This document shows positions 16,791-25,061 of a DNA stretch of 64,000 nt, piece by piece. This DNA is from an uncultured Ruminococcus sp. (GTDB lineage: Bacteria > Bacillota > Clostridia > Oscillospirales > Ruminococcaceae), in NCBI GenBank assembly GCA_900545285.1, contig UQYK01000001.1, forward strand, positions 62,001 to 126,000. Direction: 5' to 3'. The translations under genes and the position numbers were made by a program. The stretch's first letter is position 1. Each line of letters opens with the position of its first letter. The notes below the pieces were generated by a model, which saw only the letters and a list, made by a program, of their open reading frames with translations, searched no databases and had not been told where the DNA came from.

Positions 16791-18026
16791 GTGGAAGAGA
16801 TACGCAGTTTGTTATGGCTGGTTATGGTGCTGGGGGCAGGCAATCCCCAGATCTGGACGCTGCTGCATCGCTATGAAACGCCGGAGGCGGCATGCGCTGC
16901 CCTGAAACGGCCGGATGCCGCAGAGGAACTGCATCTGCCGGCACATGTCTGGCGAAGAGTACGGGACACGGGCGAAGCGCAGGTGGAGGAAATGCTGGAA
17001 CGGTGCAGCCGTCTGCAAATTTCCCTGCTGTGGTATGGAGACGCCGCCTATCCGGAGGCGCTGCTTTCTATTGTTAATCCGCCGGTGATTTTGTTTTATC
17101 AGGGGAATCTGACGCTGCTGCGGGAGCATTTGCTGCTGACAGTGGTGGGTACCCGGAATCCGTCGGAGTACAGTCTGCGCGTGGAAAAGGCCATCTGCCG
17201 GGATCTGGTGCTGTTGGATTTTGTACCGGCAACCGGATTTGCTGTGGGTGCGGATATTACGGCAAATCTCTGTGCGGCAGAAGCCGGAAAGCCCAGCATT
17301 GCCGTGATGGGATGCGGTCTGGATGTGCCGTATCCCGGCCCGAATGTGGGATATAAGCAGAAGATTCTGGACACCGGCGGTTTGCTGCTGTCTGAGCTTT
17401 TGCCGGGGACGGCACCCTCCCGTTCCAGCTTTCCTATGCGGAACCGGATTTTGTCCGGGATCAGTATGGGAACCTTTGTGGTACAGGCACCTGCCAGAAG
17501 CGGCGCGCTCATTACCGCAGAGTATGCCATGGAGCAGGGGAGAGACGTTTTTTGCGTACCGCCGGCGGATTTATTTGACAAACGCTATATGGGTGTGATA
17601 AAATATCTTCGGGATGGTGCCATTCCCGTCTTCGACAGCCGGGACATCATCTATGAATATTATACCAGCCACGCACATATGATTGCGGCATCGGCGCTGT
17701 ATGCGGAAAATCGCCGAAAGTCCGGCAGTCTGGTGATGGAGCTGGACGAGAAAAAGGCAGCCGCCGCACCGCAGAAATCCAGTGCGGCGAAGCCGGAACC
17801 GGTGCTGGAAACCGTGCCGCCGGAGCCGGCAGTTTCAGACGAAGCGCTGCCGGAAGGACTGGCACGGGAAGTTGCGGCGCTTCTGCGGCAGCAGACTGTG
17901 ATGCATATGGATCAGATTGCGGCCGAACTGGATGCACCCATGGAAGAACTGACCACAGTTTTAACAGAACTGGAGCTGTACGGCGCGGTAGAACGTCTGC
18001 CGGGAAAACAGTTCCGGATTCTGTAG
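16791..18026 (+). CDS. dprA: DNA-processing protein DprA (Smf)
   Basis: A 411-residue protein that probably begins at GTG 16791 behind GGGGTG. The Rossmann-like DprA core includes VVGTRNPSEYSLRVEKAICR (near residue 119), DVPYPGPN and GALITAEYAMEQGRDVFCVP. About 60 residues of Pro/Ala linker and a C-terminal winged helix follow (VMHMDQIAAELDAPMEELTT). DprA loads RecA on incoming single-stranded DNA during transformation. No other competence gene is in the window; the order dprA-topA-trmFO is conserved in Firmicutes. Confidence 0.93.
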   Translation: MEEIRSLLWLVMVLGAGNPQIWTLLHRYETPEAACAALKRPDAAEELHLPAHVWRRVRDTGEAQVEEMLERCSRLQISLLWYGDAAYPEALLSIVNPPVILFYQGNLTLLREHLLLTVVGTRNPSEYSLRVEKAICRDLVLLDFVPATGFAVGADITANLCAAEAGKPSIAVMGCGLDVPYPGPNVGYKQKILDTGGLLLSELLPGTAPSRSSFPMRNRILSGISMGTFVVQAPARSGALITAEYAMEQGRDVFCVPPADLFDKRYMGVIKYLRDGAIPVFDSRDIIYEYYTSHAHMIAASALYAENRRKSGSLVMELDEKKAAAAPQKSSAAKPEPVLETVPPEPAVSDEALPEGLAREVAALLRQQTVMHMDQIAAELDAPMEELTTVLTELELYGAVERLPGKQFRIL

Positions 18027-18167
18027 GCATTTGCTTTTTGCAAAATGACGGCAGACCGGATTTTGCAGGGAATCCAAAATGCCATTGACGCAGGAATCTG
18101 CGCCGGTTGAGAGATGGAGTGTTTGTCCGGCAGCAGGCTCGGACACAAAGAGAGAGATTGAGAGATT

Positions 18168-20258
18168 ATGTCAAATTTAGTCATTGTGGAATCGCCGGCA
18201 AAGGCGAAAACCATTCAAAAATATCTGGGCAAGGACTATGATGTCATTGCCTCTATGGGACATGTGCGGGATTTGCCGAAGTCTAAGCTGGGCGTAGATG
18301 TGGAAAACGGATTTCAGCCCAAGTATACAGATATGAAGGGCAAGGAGGACGTGATCAAAAAGCTGAAGGAACACGCCAAAAAGTGCGACCGCGTCTATCT
18401 GGCAACCGACCCGGACCGGGAGGGAGAAGCCATTTCCTGGCACATTGCACAGCTGTTGAACCTGGATCTGAATGCAGATGACCGGGTGGAATTCAATGAA
18501 ATTACAAGGGGCGGCATTCAGGCCGGCATGAGTCATCCCCATAAGATTGATCTGGACTTGGTGAACGCCCAGCAGGCGCGCCGCATTCTGGATCGTCTGG
18601 TGGGATATAAGCTCAGCCCGTTTTTGTGGAAAAAGGTACGCCGGGGACTTTCTGCCGGACGGGTACAGTCCGTTGCAGTACGCCTGGTGGTAGACCGGGA
18701 AAATGAAATCCGGGCATTTGTGCCTCAGGAATACTGGTCCATTGACGCAAAGTTTACCGCGCCCCCTTCCCGAAAGGTGTTTGCGGCAAAGCTGGTCAAG
18801 GTGGACGGCAATCGGGTGGATAAGACGGAGATTCCGGACAAGGATGCAGCAGATGCACTCCTGGCACGGCTCCAGTCTGCCGCATATCACGTTTCCAGTG
18901 TGAAAAAACGGGTGACAAAGCGCCACCCGGCACCGCCGTTTATCACTTCTACCTTGCAGCAGGATGCGTCCTATCGCCTGGGATTTCAGTCCAAGCGCAC
19001 CATGAAGGTGGCGCAGGAACTGTATGAAGGTGTGGAAATTGACGGCCTGGGTGCAGTGGGCCTGATTACCTATATGCGTACAGACAGCCTGCGGATTTCC
19101 ACAGAGGCGCAGCAGGCGGCTTCGGACTATGTGACAGAGAAGTACGGAAAGGAATTCCTGCCGCCGGAACCCCGTGTCTATAAATCCAAGAAAAATGCAC
19201 AGGATGCCCACGAAGCCATTCGTCCGTCTCTGCCGGAGCTGACCCCGGATCGGGTAAAGAACAGCCTGACCGCAGATCAGTTCAAGCTCTACAAGCTGAT
19301 CTGGGAGCGCTTTATCGCCAGCCAGATGGCAGATGCTCTGATGGATACGGTTTCTGTGGAAATTGAAGCGGACGGCTGCATCTTCAAGGCAACCGGCTCT
19401 ACGGTGAAGTTTGAAGGCTTTACCGTGCTCTATGATGAAACCAAGGGCGACAAGAGCGAAAACAAGAACCTGCCGGAGCTGGAAAAGGGCATGGAAATCA
19501 AGGTGAAGTCTCTGGAGGGAAACCAGCACTTTACTCAGGCACCGCCGCGCTATACGGAAGCAACACTGATCAAGGCACTGGAAGAAAACGGAATCGGCCG
19601 TCCGAGTACCTATGCACCGACCATTACCACCATCACCTCACACCTCTATGTAGAACGGGAGGGAAAACAGCTGAAACCTACCGTACTGGGTGAGGTGACA
19701 ACGGAACTGATGAAGGAACATTTCCCCAATATTCTGGACGTGAAATTCACAGCGGAAATGGAAAACAGCCTGGACGATGTGGAACGGGGCAAAAAGAGCT
19801 GGGTTTCCACACTGGACGATTTCTACGGTGATTTTTCGAAAACTCTGGAAACCGCAGAAGAGAAGATGGAAGGCAAGCGCGTCAAGGTACCGGATGAGGA
19901 AACCGACATTGTCTGCGATCAGTGCGGCCGGAATATGGTAATTAAAATCGGCAGATACGGCCGCTTTTTGGCATGCCCGGGCTTTCCGGAGTGCAAGAAC
20001 ACCAAAAAAATTGTACAGGAAACCGCCGGCAATTGTCCGCTTTGCGGCGAAAAGGTAATCCTGAAAAAATCCAAGCGCGGCAGAAGCTTTTACGGATGCA
20101 GCGCTTATCCGGCATGCAACTTTATGACCTGGAATGTGCCCACAGAGGAAAAGTGCCCGCAGTGCGGCTGCACCCTGTTCCAGAAGGGCGGAAAGTCCGG
20201 CACACTGGTCTGCGAAAAGCCGGGATGCGGCTATTCCCGTCCGGTAGGAGGTGCGTAA
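18168..20258 (+). CDS. topA: DNA topoisomerase I (type IA)
   Basis: A 696-residue enzyme. The N-terminal Toprim domain starts LVIVESPAKAKTIQKYLG, with the metal-binding DPDREGEAISWH. The catalytic tyrosine is Y302 in YMRTDSLRIS. Three C-terminal C4 zinc fingers run from about residue 583 (CDQC...C...C, CPLC..., CPQC...). It relaxes negative supercoils. The upstream 140 bases hold an inverted repeat (TTTGTCCG, 18122-18129, with CGGACA) but no strong Shine-Dalgarno. Its stop codon directly abuts the trmFO ATG. Confidence 0.96.
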   Translation: MSNLVIVESPAKAKTIQKYLGKDYDVIASMGHVRDLPKSKLGVDVENGFQPKYTDMKGKEDVIKKLKEHAKKCDRVYLATDPDREGEAISWHIAQLLNLDLNADDRVEFNEITRGGIQAGMSHPHKIDLDLVNAQQARRILDRLVGYKLSPFLWKKVRRGLSAGRVQSVAVRLVVDRENEIRAFVPQEYWSIDAKFTAPPSRKVFAAKLVKVDGNRVDKTEIPDKDAADALLARLQSAAYHVSSVKKRVTKRHPAPPFITSTLQQDASYRLGFQSKRTMKVAQELYEGVEIDGLGAVGLITYMRTDSLRISTEAQQAASDYVTEKYGKEFLPPEPRVYKSKKNAQDAHEAIRPSLPELTPDRVKNSLTADQFKLYKLIWERFIASQMADALMDTVSVEIEADGCIFKATGSTVKFEGFTVLYDETKGDKSENKNLPELEKGMEIKVKSLEGNQHFTQAPPRYTEATLIKALEENGIGRPSTYAPTITTITSHLYVEREGKQLKPTVLGEVTTELMKEHFPNILDVKFTAEMENSLDDVERGKKSWVSTLDDFYGDFSKTLETAEEKMEGKRVKVPDEETDIVCDQCGRNMVIKIGRYGRFLACPGFPECKNTKKIVQETAGNCPLCGEKVILKKSKRGRSFYGCSAYPACNFMTWNVPTEEKCPQCGCTLFQKGGKSGTLVCEKPGCGYSRPVGGA

Positions 20259-21572
20259 ATGGCAGAAGTGACCGTCATTGGCGGCGGACTGGCCGGCTGT
20301 GAAGCAGCGTGGCAGCTGGCAGAGGCCGGCTTTTCTGTGCGTCTGCTGGAAATGAAGCCGGTACAGTATACGCCGGCGCACCATTATGAGGGACTGGCAG
20401 AACTGGTTTGCTCCAATTCCCTGAAGGCAGACCGGCTGAATTCTGCGGCCGGCCTTCTGAAAGCGGAGATGACACGTCTGGGATCGCTGCTCATGCAGTG
20501 TGCCCGGAAATCTGCGGTTGCGGCCGGCGGCGCGCTGGCGGTAGACCGGAAGCAGTTTTCGGATCTGGCGACTGAGGCAATCCGGAACCATCCGAAAATT
20601 ACGTTGGAAACGGCTGTGGTTACGGAGATTCCGGACACGCCGACGGTAGTTGCCACCGGGCCTCTCACTGAGGGCGCGCTGGCGGCAGATATTGAAAAGC
20701 GCTGCGGTACGCGTCTGAGCTTTTTTGATGCGGCGGCACCCATTGTCAGCTTTGAAAGCCTGGACAAGGAAAAGGTGTTCTTCGCGGCGCGCTATGGCCG
20801 GGGAGATGCGGATTATATCAACTGTCCCATGAACAAGGCGGAGTACGAGGCGTTTTATCAGGCACTGGTGGAGGCCGAGCGTGCACCACTGCACGACTGT
20901 GACAAGGATGCGTTCCGGGTATACGAGGGCTGTATGCCCATTGAGGTGCTGGCCTCCCGCGGGATGGATACCATGCGGTTCGGACCGCTGAAGCCGGTGG
21001 GACTGACGGATCCCCGTACCGGACACCGGCCGTGGGCGGTGGTACAGCTGCGCCGGGAAAATCAGGAGGGCACAATGTACAATCTGGTGGGATTTCAGAC
21101 GAATCTGAAATTTCCGGAACAGAAACGGGTGTTCTCCATGATTCCCGGACTGGAGCATGCGGAGTTCCACCGCTATGGCGTAATGCACCGGAATTCGTTC
21201 CTGGACAGTCCTCGTCTGCTGGATGCGGACTATCACTTCCGGGGACAGGACGGGCTGTACTTTGCCGGACAGATGACCGGTGTGGAAGGCTATATGGAAT
21301 CTGCGGCAAGCGGCATCCTCGCCGGAAAGAATCTGGCACGGCATTTGCAGGGAAAGCCGCCGCTTATTTTGCCCCGGGAAACCATGATGGGTGCACTGGC
21401 GGCCTATATCAGCAGTGCGCCTACTGAAAATTTCCAGCCCATGGGTGCCAATATGGGCATTCTGCCTGACCTGCCGGAGCGTATCCGGGGGAAGCAGGAG
21501 AAGTACCAGGTATATGCTGACCGTGGCATGGCGGCGCTGGAACAGGCTTTGTCGGAAATGGAGCAGGTGTAA
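20259..21572 (+). CDS. trmFO: tRNA (uracil-54-C5)-methyltransferase, folate/FAD-dependent
   Basis: A 437-residue flavoprotein. FAD-binding motif VIGGGLAGCEAAWQLAEAG is at the N-terminus. LVCSNSLKAD and EGCMPIE hold the two functional cysteines of TrmFO, and GVEGYMESAASGILAGKNLA is the C-terminal FAD motif. It makes m5U54 in tRNA using methylenetetrahydrofolate. It is distinguished from MnmG by length and the LVCSNSLKAD motif. The stop of topA (TAA) is immediately followed by its ATG, a tight coupling. Confidence 0.95.
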   Translation: MAEVTVIGGGLAGCEAAWQLAEAGFSVRLLEMKPVQYTPAHHYEGLAELVCSNSLKADRLNSAAGLLKAEMTRLGSLLMQCARKSAVAAGGALAVDRKQFSDLATEAIRNHPKITLETAVVTEIPDTPTVVATGPLTEGALAADIEKRCGTRLSFFDAAAPIVSFESLDKEKVFFAARYGRGDADYINCPMNKAEYEAFYQALVEAERAPLHDCDKDAFRVYEGCMPIEVLASRGMDTMRFGPLKPVGLTDPRTGHRPWAVVQLRRENQEGTMYNLVGFQTNLKFPEQKRVFSMIPGLEHAEFHRYGVMHRNSFLDSPRLLDADYHFRGQDGLYFAGQMTGVEGYMESAASGILAGKNLARHLQGKPPLILPRETMMGALAAYISSAPTENFQPMGANMGILPDLPERIRGKQEKYQVYADRGMAALEQALSEMEQV

Positions 21573-21576
21573 AAAG

Positions 21577-21623
21577 CGGCTTTCACAGGTGCTGAGAACC
21601 GTTTTTCAGCGCCTGAAGCCGTG
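21577..21623. other. Stem-loop between trmFO and plsX
   Basis: CGGCTT and AAGCCG enclose CAGGTGCTGA with TCAGCGCCTG, giving about 16 base pairs with a small bulge and loop. There is no T-tract, so an RNA-processing or stability element is as likely as a terminator. Confidence 0.5.
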
Positions 21624-21648
21624 AAAACATAAGGGAGATCATACAATT

Positions 21649-22662
21649 TTGAATATTTTAATTGACGCATTCGGCGGTGATGATGCACCGCTGGAGGTAA
21701 TCAAAGGCGGCGCACTGGCAGTACAGCAGCTGGGCGTAACCGTGACGCTGGTGGGGGATGAGGAAAAAATCAGATCCTGTGCCGCAGAAAACGGACTTTC
21801 TCTGGACGGAATGGAAATTCTCCATGCGCCGGCTGTGTTCGACATTCACGAGGAACCCACTACGCTGCTGAAACAGCACAGGGATACCTCAATGGCAGTG
21901 GGCATGCAGGCGCTCCATGACGGCATGGGCGATGCCTTTGTCTGTGCCGGAAGCACCGGCGCACTGTTGGTAGGCTCTACCTTTCTGGTAAAGCGGATTC
22001 CCGGCATCAAGCGCGCCGCAGTTGCTCCGGTACTGCCGACGGAAACTACGCCGTTTCTGCTCATTGACGGCGGTGCCAACAACGACTGCCGTCCGGAGAT
22101 GCTGGTGCAGTTTGCCATTATGGGCAGCGCCTATATGGAAAAGGTCATGCATGTGCAGAATCCTCGCGTGGCGCTCCTGAACGTAGGCGCAGAGGAAACC
22201 AAGGGCAGAGAACTGGAACTGGAATCCTATGTGCAGCTGTCCCAGGCACCAGTGCATTTTATCGGCAATATAGAAGCACGGGAACTGCCCAAGGGTGCCG
22301 CAGATGTGGTGGTGACAGACGGCTTTACCGGAAATGTTGCCTTAAAGCTGTATGAAGGCATGGGCAAATTTATGGCGCATCAGATGAAGGGCAACCTGTT
22401 TGCCGGATTTGCCGGAAAGCTGGCTGCGCTGCTGATTCTGCCGAAAATCAAGGCGCTCACCAAGAAGATGGACTATAAGGCAGTGGGCGGCGCTGTGATG
22501 CTGGGCGTACAAAAACCGGTAATCAAGGCGCACGGCAGCTCAGATGCCCAGGCGTTCTTCAATGCCATCCGGCAGGCCAGAGATTGTGCCGCCGGCAATG
22601 TGGTACAGGCAATTACAGAAACCGTTTCTGCCGGGAAAGCAGAAAAAACAGGAGGAAAATAA
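21649..22662 (+). CDS. plsX: Phosphate acyltransferase PlsX
   Basis: A 337-residue enzyme beginning MNILIDAFGGDDAPLEVIKG, initiated at TTG 21649 behind AAGGGAG. Other family motifs are GSTGALLVGSTF, LLIDGGANNDCRP, VTDGFTGNVALK and the closing GSSDAQAFFNAIRQA. PlsX makes acyl-phosphate from acyl-ACP for phosphatidic acid synthesis. In most Firmicutes acpP sits between plsX and rnc; here rnc follows directly, so acyl carrier protein must be encoded elsewhere. Confidence 0.95.
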   Translation: MNILIDAFGGDDAPLEVIKGGALAVQQLGVTVTLVGDEEKIRSCAAENGLSLDGMEILHAPAVFDIHEEPTTLLKQHRDTSMAVGMQALHDGMGDAFVCAGSTGALLVGSTFLVKRIPGIKRAAVAPVLPTETTPFLLIDGGANNDCRPEMLVQFAIMGSAYMEKVMHVQNPRVALLNVGAEETKGRELELESYVQLSQAPVHFIGNIEARELPKGAADVVVTDGFTGNVALKLYEGMGKFMAHQMKGNLFAGFAGKLAALLILPKIKALTKKMDYKAVGGAVMLGVQKPVIKAHGSSDAQAFFNAIRQARDCAAGNVVQAITETVSAGKAEKTGGK

Positions 22663-22667
22663 ACATT

Positions 22668-23375
22668 ATGGAGCATACAGAATATGTGGATTTAGGCCGG
22701 TTTGAGACTTATATCCGCTATCATTTTCATGACAAGCATATTTTACTGGAGGCACTGTCCCACTCTTCTTATGCCAACGAAAAGCGAAAGACAAGAAAGT
22801 GCAATGAGCGGCTGGAATTTTTAGGAGACAGCGTGCTGTCCATTGTAGTTTCTGATTTCCTGTTCCGGAAGTATCCGGAACTGCCGGAGGGCGAACTGAC
22901 AAAGCTGCGTGCCTCTATGGTCTGCGAAAAAGCACTGCATGTCTTTGCGCAGGAAATCCACCTGGGAGAATTCCTGCTTCTGGGAAAGGGCGAGGAAAAC
23001 ACCGGCGGCAGAGAGCGCTCTTCCATTTTGGCAGATGCGTTTGAAGCTGTAATTGCGGCCATTTATCTGGATGGCGGCATGGATGCGGCAAAGCGGCATA
23101 TTCTGCGGTTTATTCCCAGCGACCCGGAAGAGGAAGAACCCATCGGCTTCCAGGACTATAAAACGCAGCTCCAGGAAGTCATCCAGAAAAACCCGGAAGA
23201 AAAGGTGGAATATGTGCTGGTGGCAGAATCCGGCCCGGATCACAACAAGGCATTTCAGGTGGAGGTCTGCCTGAATTCCAATGTGATCGGAACTGGTGTA
23301 GGGCACAGCAAGAAGGCGGCAGAGCAGCAGGCGGCCAAGGAGGCGCTGTCTCTCATGGGCTATGGCAAAGCATAA
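22668..23375 (+). CDS. rnc: Ribonuclease III
   Basis: A 235-residue enzyme. The RNase III signature NERLEFLGDSVLSIV is at about residues 44-58, the second acidic motif ILADAFEAVIAAIYLDGG near 122, and a double-stranded-RNA-binding domain from about 158 (DYKTQLQEVIQKN...). It cleaves double-stranded RNA including pre-rRNA. AGGAGGA lies upstream of ATG 22668. The end overlaps the next gene by 14 bases. Confidence 0.96.
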   Translation: MEHTEYVDLGRFETYIRYHFHDKHILLEALSHSSYANEKRKTRKCNERLEFLGDSVLSIVVSDFLFRKYPELPEGELTKLRASMVCEKALHVFAQEIHLGEFLLLGKGEENTGGRERSSILADAFEAVIAAIYLDGGMDAAKRHILRFIPSDPEEEEPIGFQDYKTQLQEVIQKNPEEKVEYVLVAESGPDHNKAFQVEVCLNSNVIGTGVGHSKKAAEQQAAKEALSLMGYGKA

Positions 23376-24384
23376 AACCCTTGCCTTTTTCATTCCCCAC
23401 CGGGGGTGTCCTCATCAGTGCAGCTTTTGCGATCAGCGCACTATCAGCGGAACAGTGCAGGCTCCTGCGCCGGAGGAAATCGCACAGACCTGTGAGGAAA
23501 TGCTGGAGCGCCAAGCACCGCTGAAAGACGCAGAAATCGCCTTTTTCGGCGGCAGCTTTACCGCAGTAGAGCCGGATTATCAGACGGCGCTGCTGGAAGC
23601 TGTACAGCCCTATCTGGGGGCAGGACGGTTTTCCGGCATCCGGATTTCCACGCGGCCGGATGCCATTGATGCGGCTGTGATACAGCGGCTGAAACAGTAT
23701 CATGTTACCGCAGTGGAATTGGGTGCGCAGAGCATGTGTGATACGGTACTGGAACAGAATGAACGGGGACACAGCGCAGCAGATGTCCGCCGTGCCAGTC
23801 AGATGCTGCGGCAGGCCGGGTTTTCCCTGGGACTGCAGCAGATGGTGGGGCTGTACGGCAGCACATTGCAGGATGAATATGACACGCTGGAACAGCTGCT
23901 CCTGTGTCAGCCGGAGACGCTGCGCATTTATCCTACGGTGGTACTCGCCGGCACAAGGCTGGCAGAATACTGTCAGCCTGGCGTGTATCCGGCGCTGTCA
24001 CAGGAAGAAGTGCTGGACTACTGCGCGGACGCGCTGTGCCGCTGTCATGCAGCTGGTGTGCGTGTGATTCGGCTGGGGCTGCACGATACGCCTTCTCTCC
24101 GGCAGAATATGATCGCTGGGTATTTTCACCCGGCATACGGAGAACTGGTGGAATCCCGGCTGTATCTGCGGCAGCTGCAAAAGGCGGCAGCAGATTGTGG
24201 AAAACCGGAACTCTTTGTGGAAACGGCTCTCCGTACTATGAGTAAAGTGCTGGGACAGTGCGGCTGCAACCGGGAAGCGATGGCAAAACAGGGCGTAACG
24301 CTCCGGGTGCAGGAAAGCGCTGCGGTGTTATCGGGGACGTTTCTCACAGATGGAAGATGTTATGGAATCTATACGGCGAAATGA
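23362..24384 (+). CDS. Radical SAM protein, Elp3-like, between rnc and smc
   Basis: A 340-residue radical SAM protein with cluster cysteines C16, C20 and C23 (RGCPHQCSFCDQ). The Elp3-like motifs are AFFGGSFTAV and ISTRPDAI, then AVELGAQSM. Unlike Elp3 it has no acetyltransferase domain. This family recurs between rnc and smc in clostridia; its reaction is not established, though tRNA or small-molecule modification is usually supposed. It starts inside the rnc end and its stop overlaps the next ATG (ATGA), so three genes are coupled. Confidence 0.85.
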   Translation: MAKHKTLAFFIPHRGCPHQCSFCDQRTISGTVQAPAPEEIAQTCEEMLERQAPLKDAEIAFFGGSFTAVEPDYQTALLEAVQPYLGAGRFSGIRISTRPDAIDAAVIQRLKQYHVTAVELGAQSMCDTVLEQNERGHSAADVRRASQMLRQAGFSLGLQQMVGLYGSTLQDEYDTLEQLLLCQPETLRIYPTVVLAGTRLAEYCQPGVYPALSQEEVLDYCADALCRCHAAGVRVIRLGLHDTPSLRQNMIAGYFHPAYGELVESRLYLRQLQKAAADCGKPELFVETALRTMSKVLGQCGCNREAMAKQGVTLRVQESAAVLSGTFLTDGRCYGIYTAK

Positions 24385-25052
24385 GGGAATGCATGACCAG
24401 AAAAAGGTGCGGGATCGCAGCAATTGTCCTTGCGGCGGTAATTTTGGCGGCAGGCGGTGCACTGTGCTATCGCCATTTCCGCCAGGCGGCGCAGGCTGTT
24501 ATTGCGGAAGCCTCCCAGGAAACTACGGCAGCAGAAACGGTGATCTTCCGGCAGAAAGATGAACGCTGGAAGGACGATGCACTGGGGGATTCTGCCTATC
24601 ACATGGCAGATTCCGGCTGTCTGACCTGCTGCGTGGCGGCGGCGTTGCAAATGCAGCAGATCTCTGTGGACGGTTTGCCGGAGGATGCCGATGCCGGAGA
24701 AGTGAACCAGTTTTTTTCAGAACAGGGCGTGTATGATGGACAGGGAAATTTGCAGTGGGACGTATTGGAACAGGTGACAGGCGTTTCGGTGCTGCGGCAG
24801 GATGCTGCGGAACTGTCGGAGGACGCACTGGACGGGTATCTGGCGGACGGCTGTTTTCCCATTGTCCGGGTGAAGATGCCGAAAAGCGGCAGCACCCACT
24901 ATGTCCTGCTGGTAGGCAGCAAGGACGGAACATACCAGTGCATGGATCCTTTGCAAAAAAAGGAACAGATCGTGCCGCTGTCAGAGTTTCGCAATCAGAT
25001 CTATGCCGTGCGTGTGCTGGAATCCCAAAAAGAAATGCGCCAAAAGAGGTGA
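24381..25052 (+). CDS. Membrane-anchored papain-like (C39-type) cysteine peptidase domain protein
   Basis: A protein of 223 residues if started at ATG 24381, which overlaps the previous stop as ATGA; ATG 24393 is a close alternative. An N-terminal hydrophobic helix (GIAAIVLAAVILAAGGALCY) would anchor or export it. The peptidase-like core begins IFRQKDERWKDDALG and contains GCLTCCVAAAL, with the likely catalytic Cys, then STHYVLLVG with His, and CMDPL with Asp, the order seen in C39-like peptidases. The substrate is unknown. It sits between a radical SAM gene and smc, where other clostridia usually have no such gene. Confidence 0.7.
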   Translation: MRECMTRKRCGIAAIVLAAVILAAGGALCYRHFRQAAQAVIAEASQETTAAETVIFRQKDERWKDDALGDSAYHMADSGCLTCCVAAALQMQQISVDGLPEDADAGEVNQFFSEQGVYDGQGNLQWDVLEQVTGVSVLRQDAAELSEDALDGYLADGCFPIVRVKMPKSGSTHYVLLVGSKDGTYQCMDPLQKKEQIVPLSEFRNQIYAVRVLESQKEMRQKR

Positions 25053-25061
25053 GACAAAGCA

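Noticed and set aside
18177..21344. Two long antisense open frames opposite topA and trmFO
   Set aside because: Both are shadows of strongly recognisable forward genes and have no start signals.
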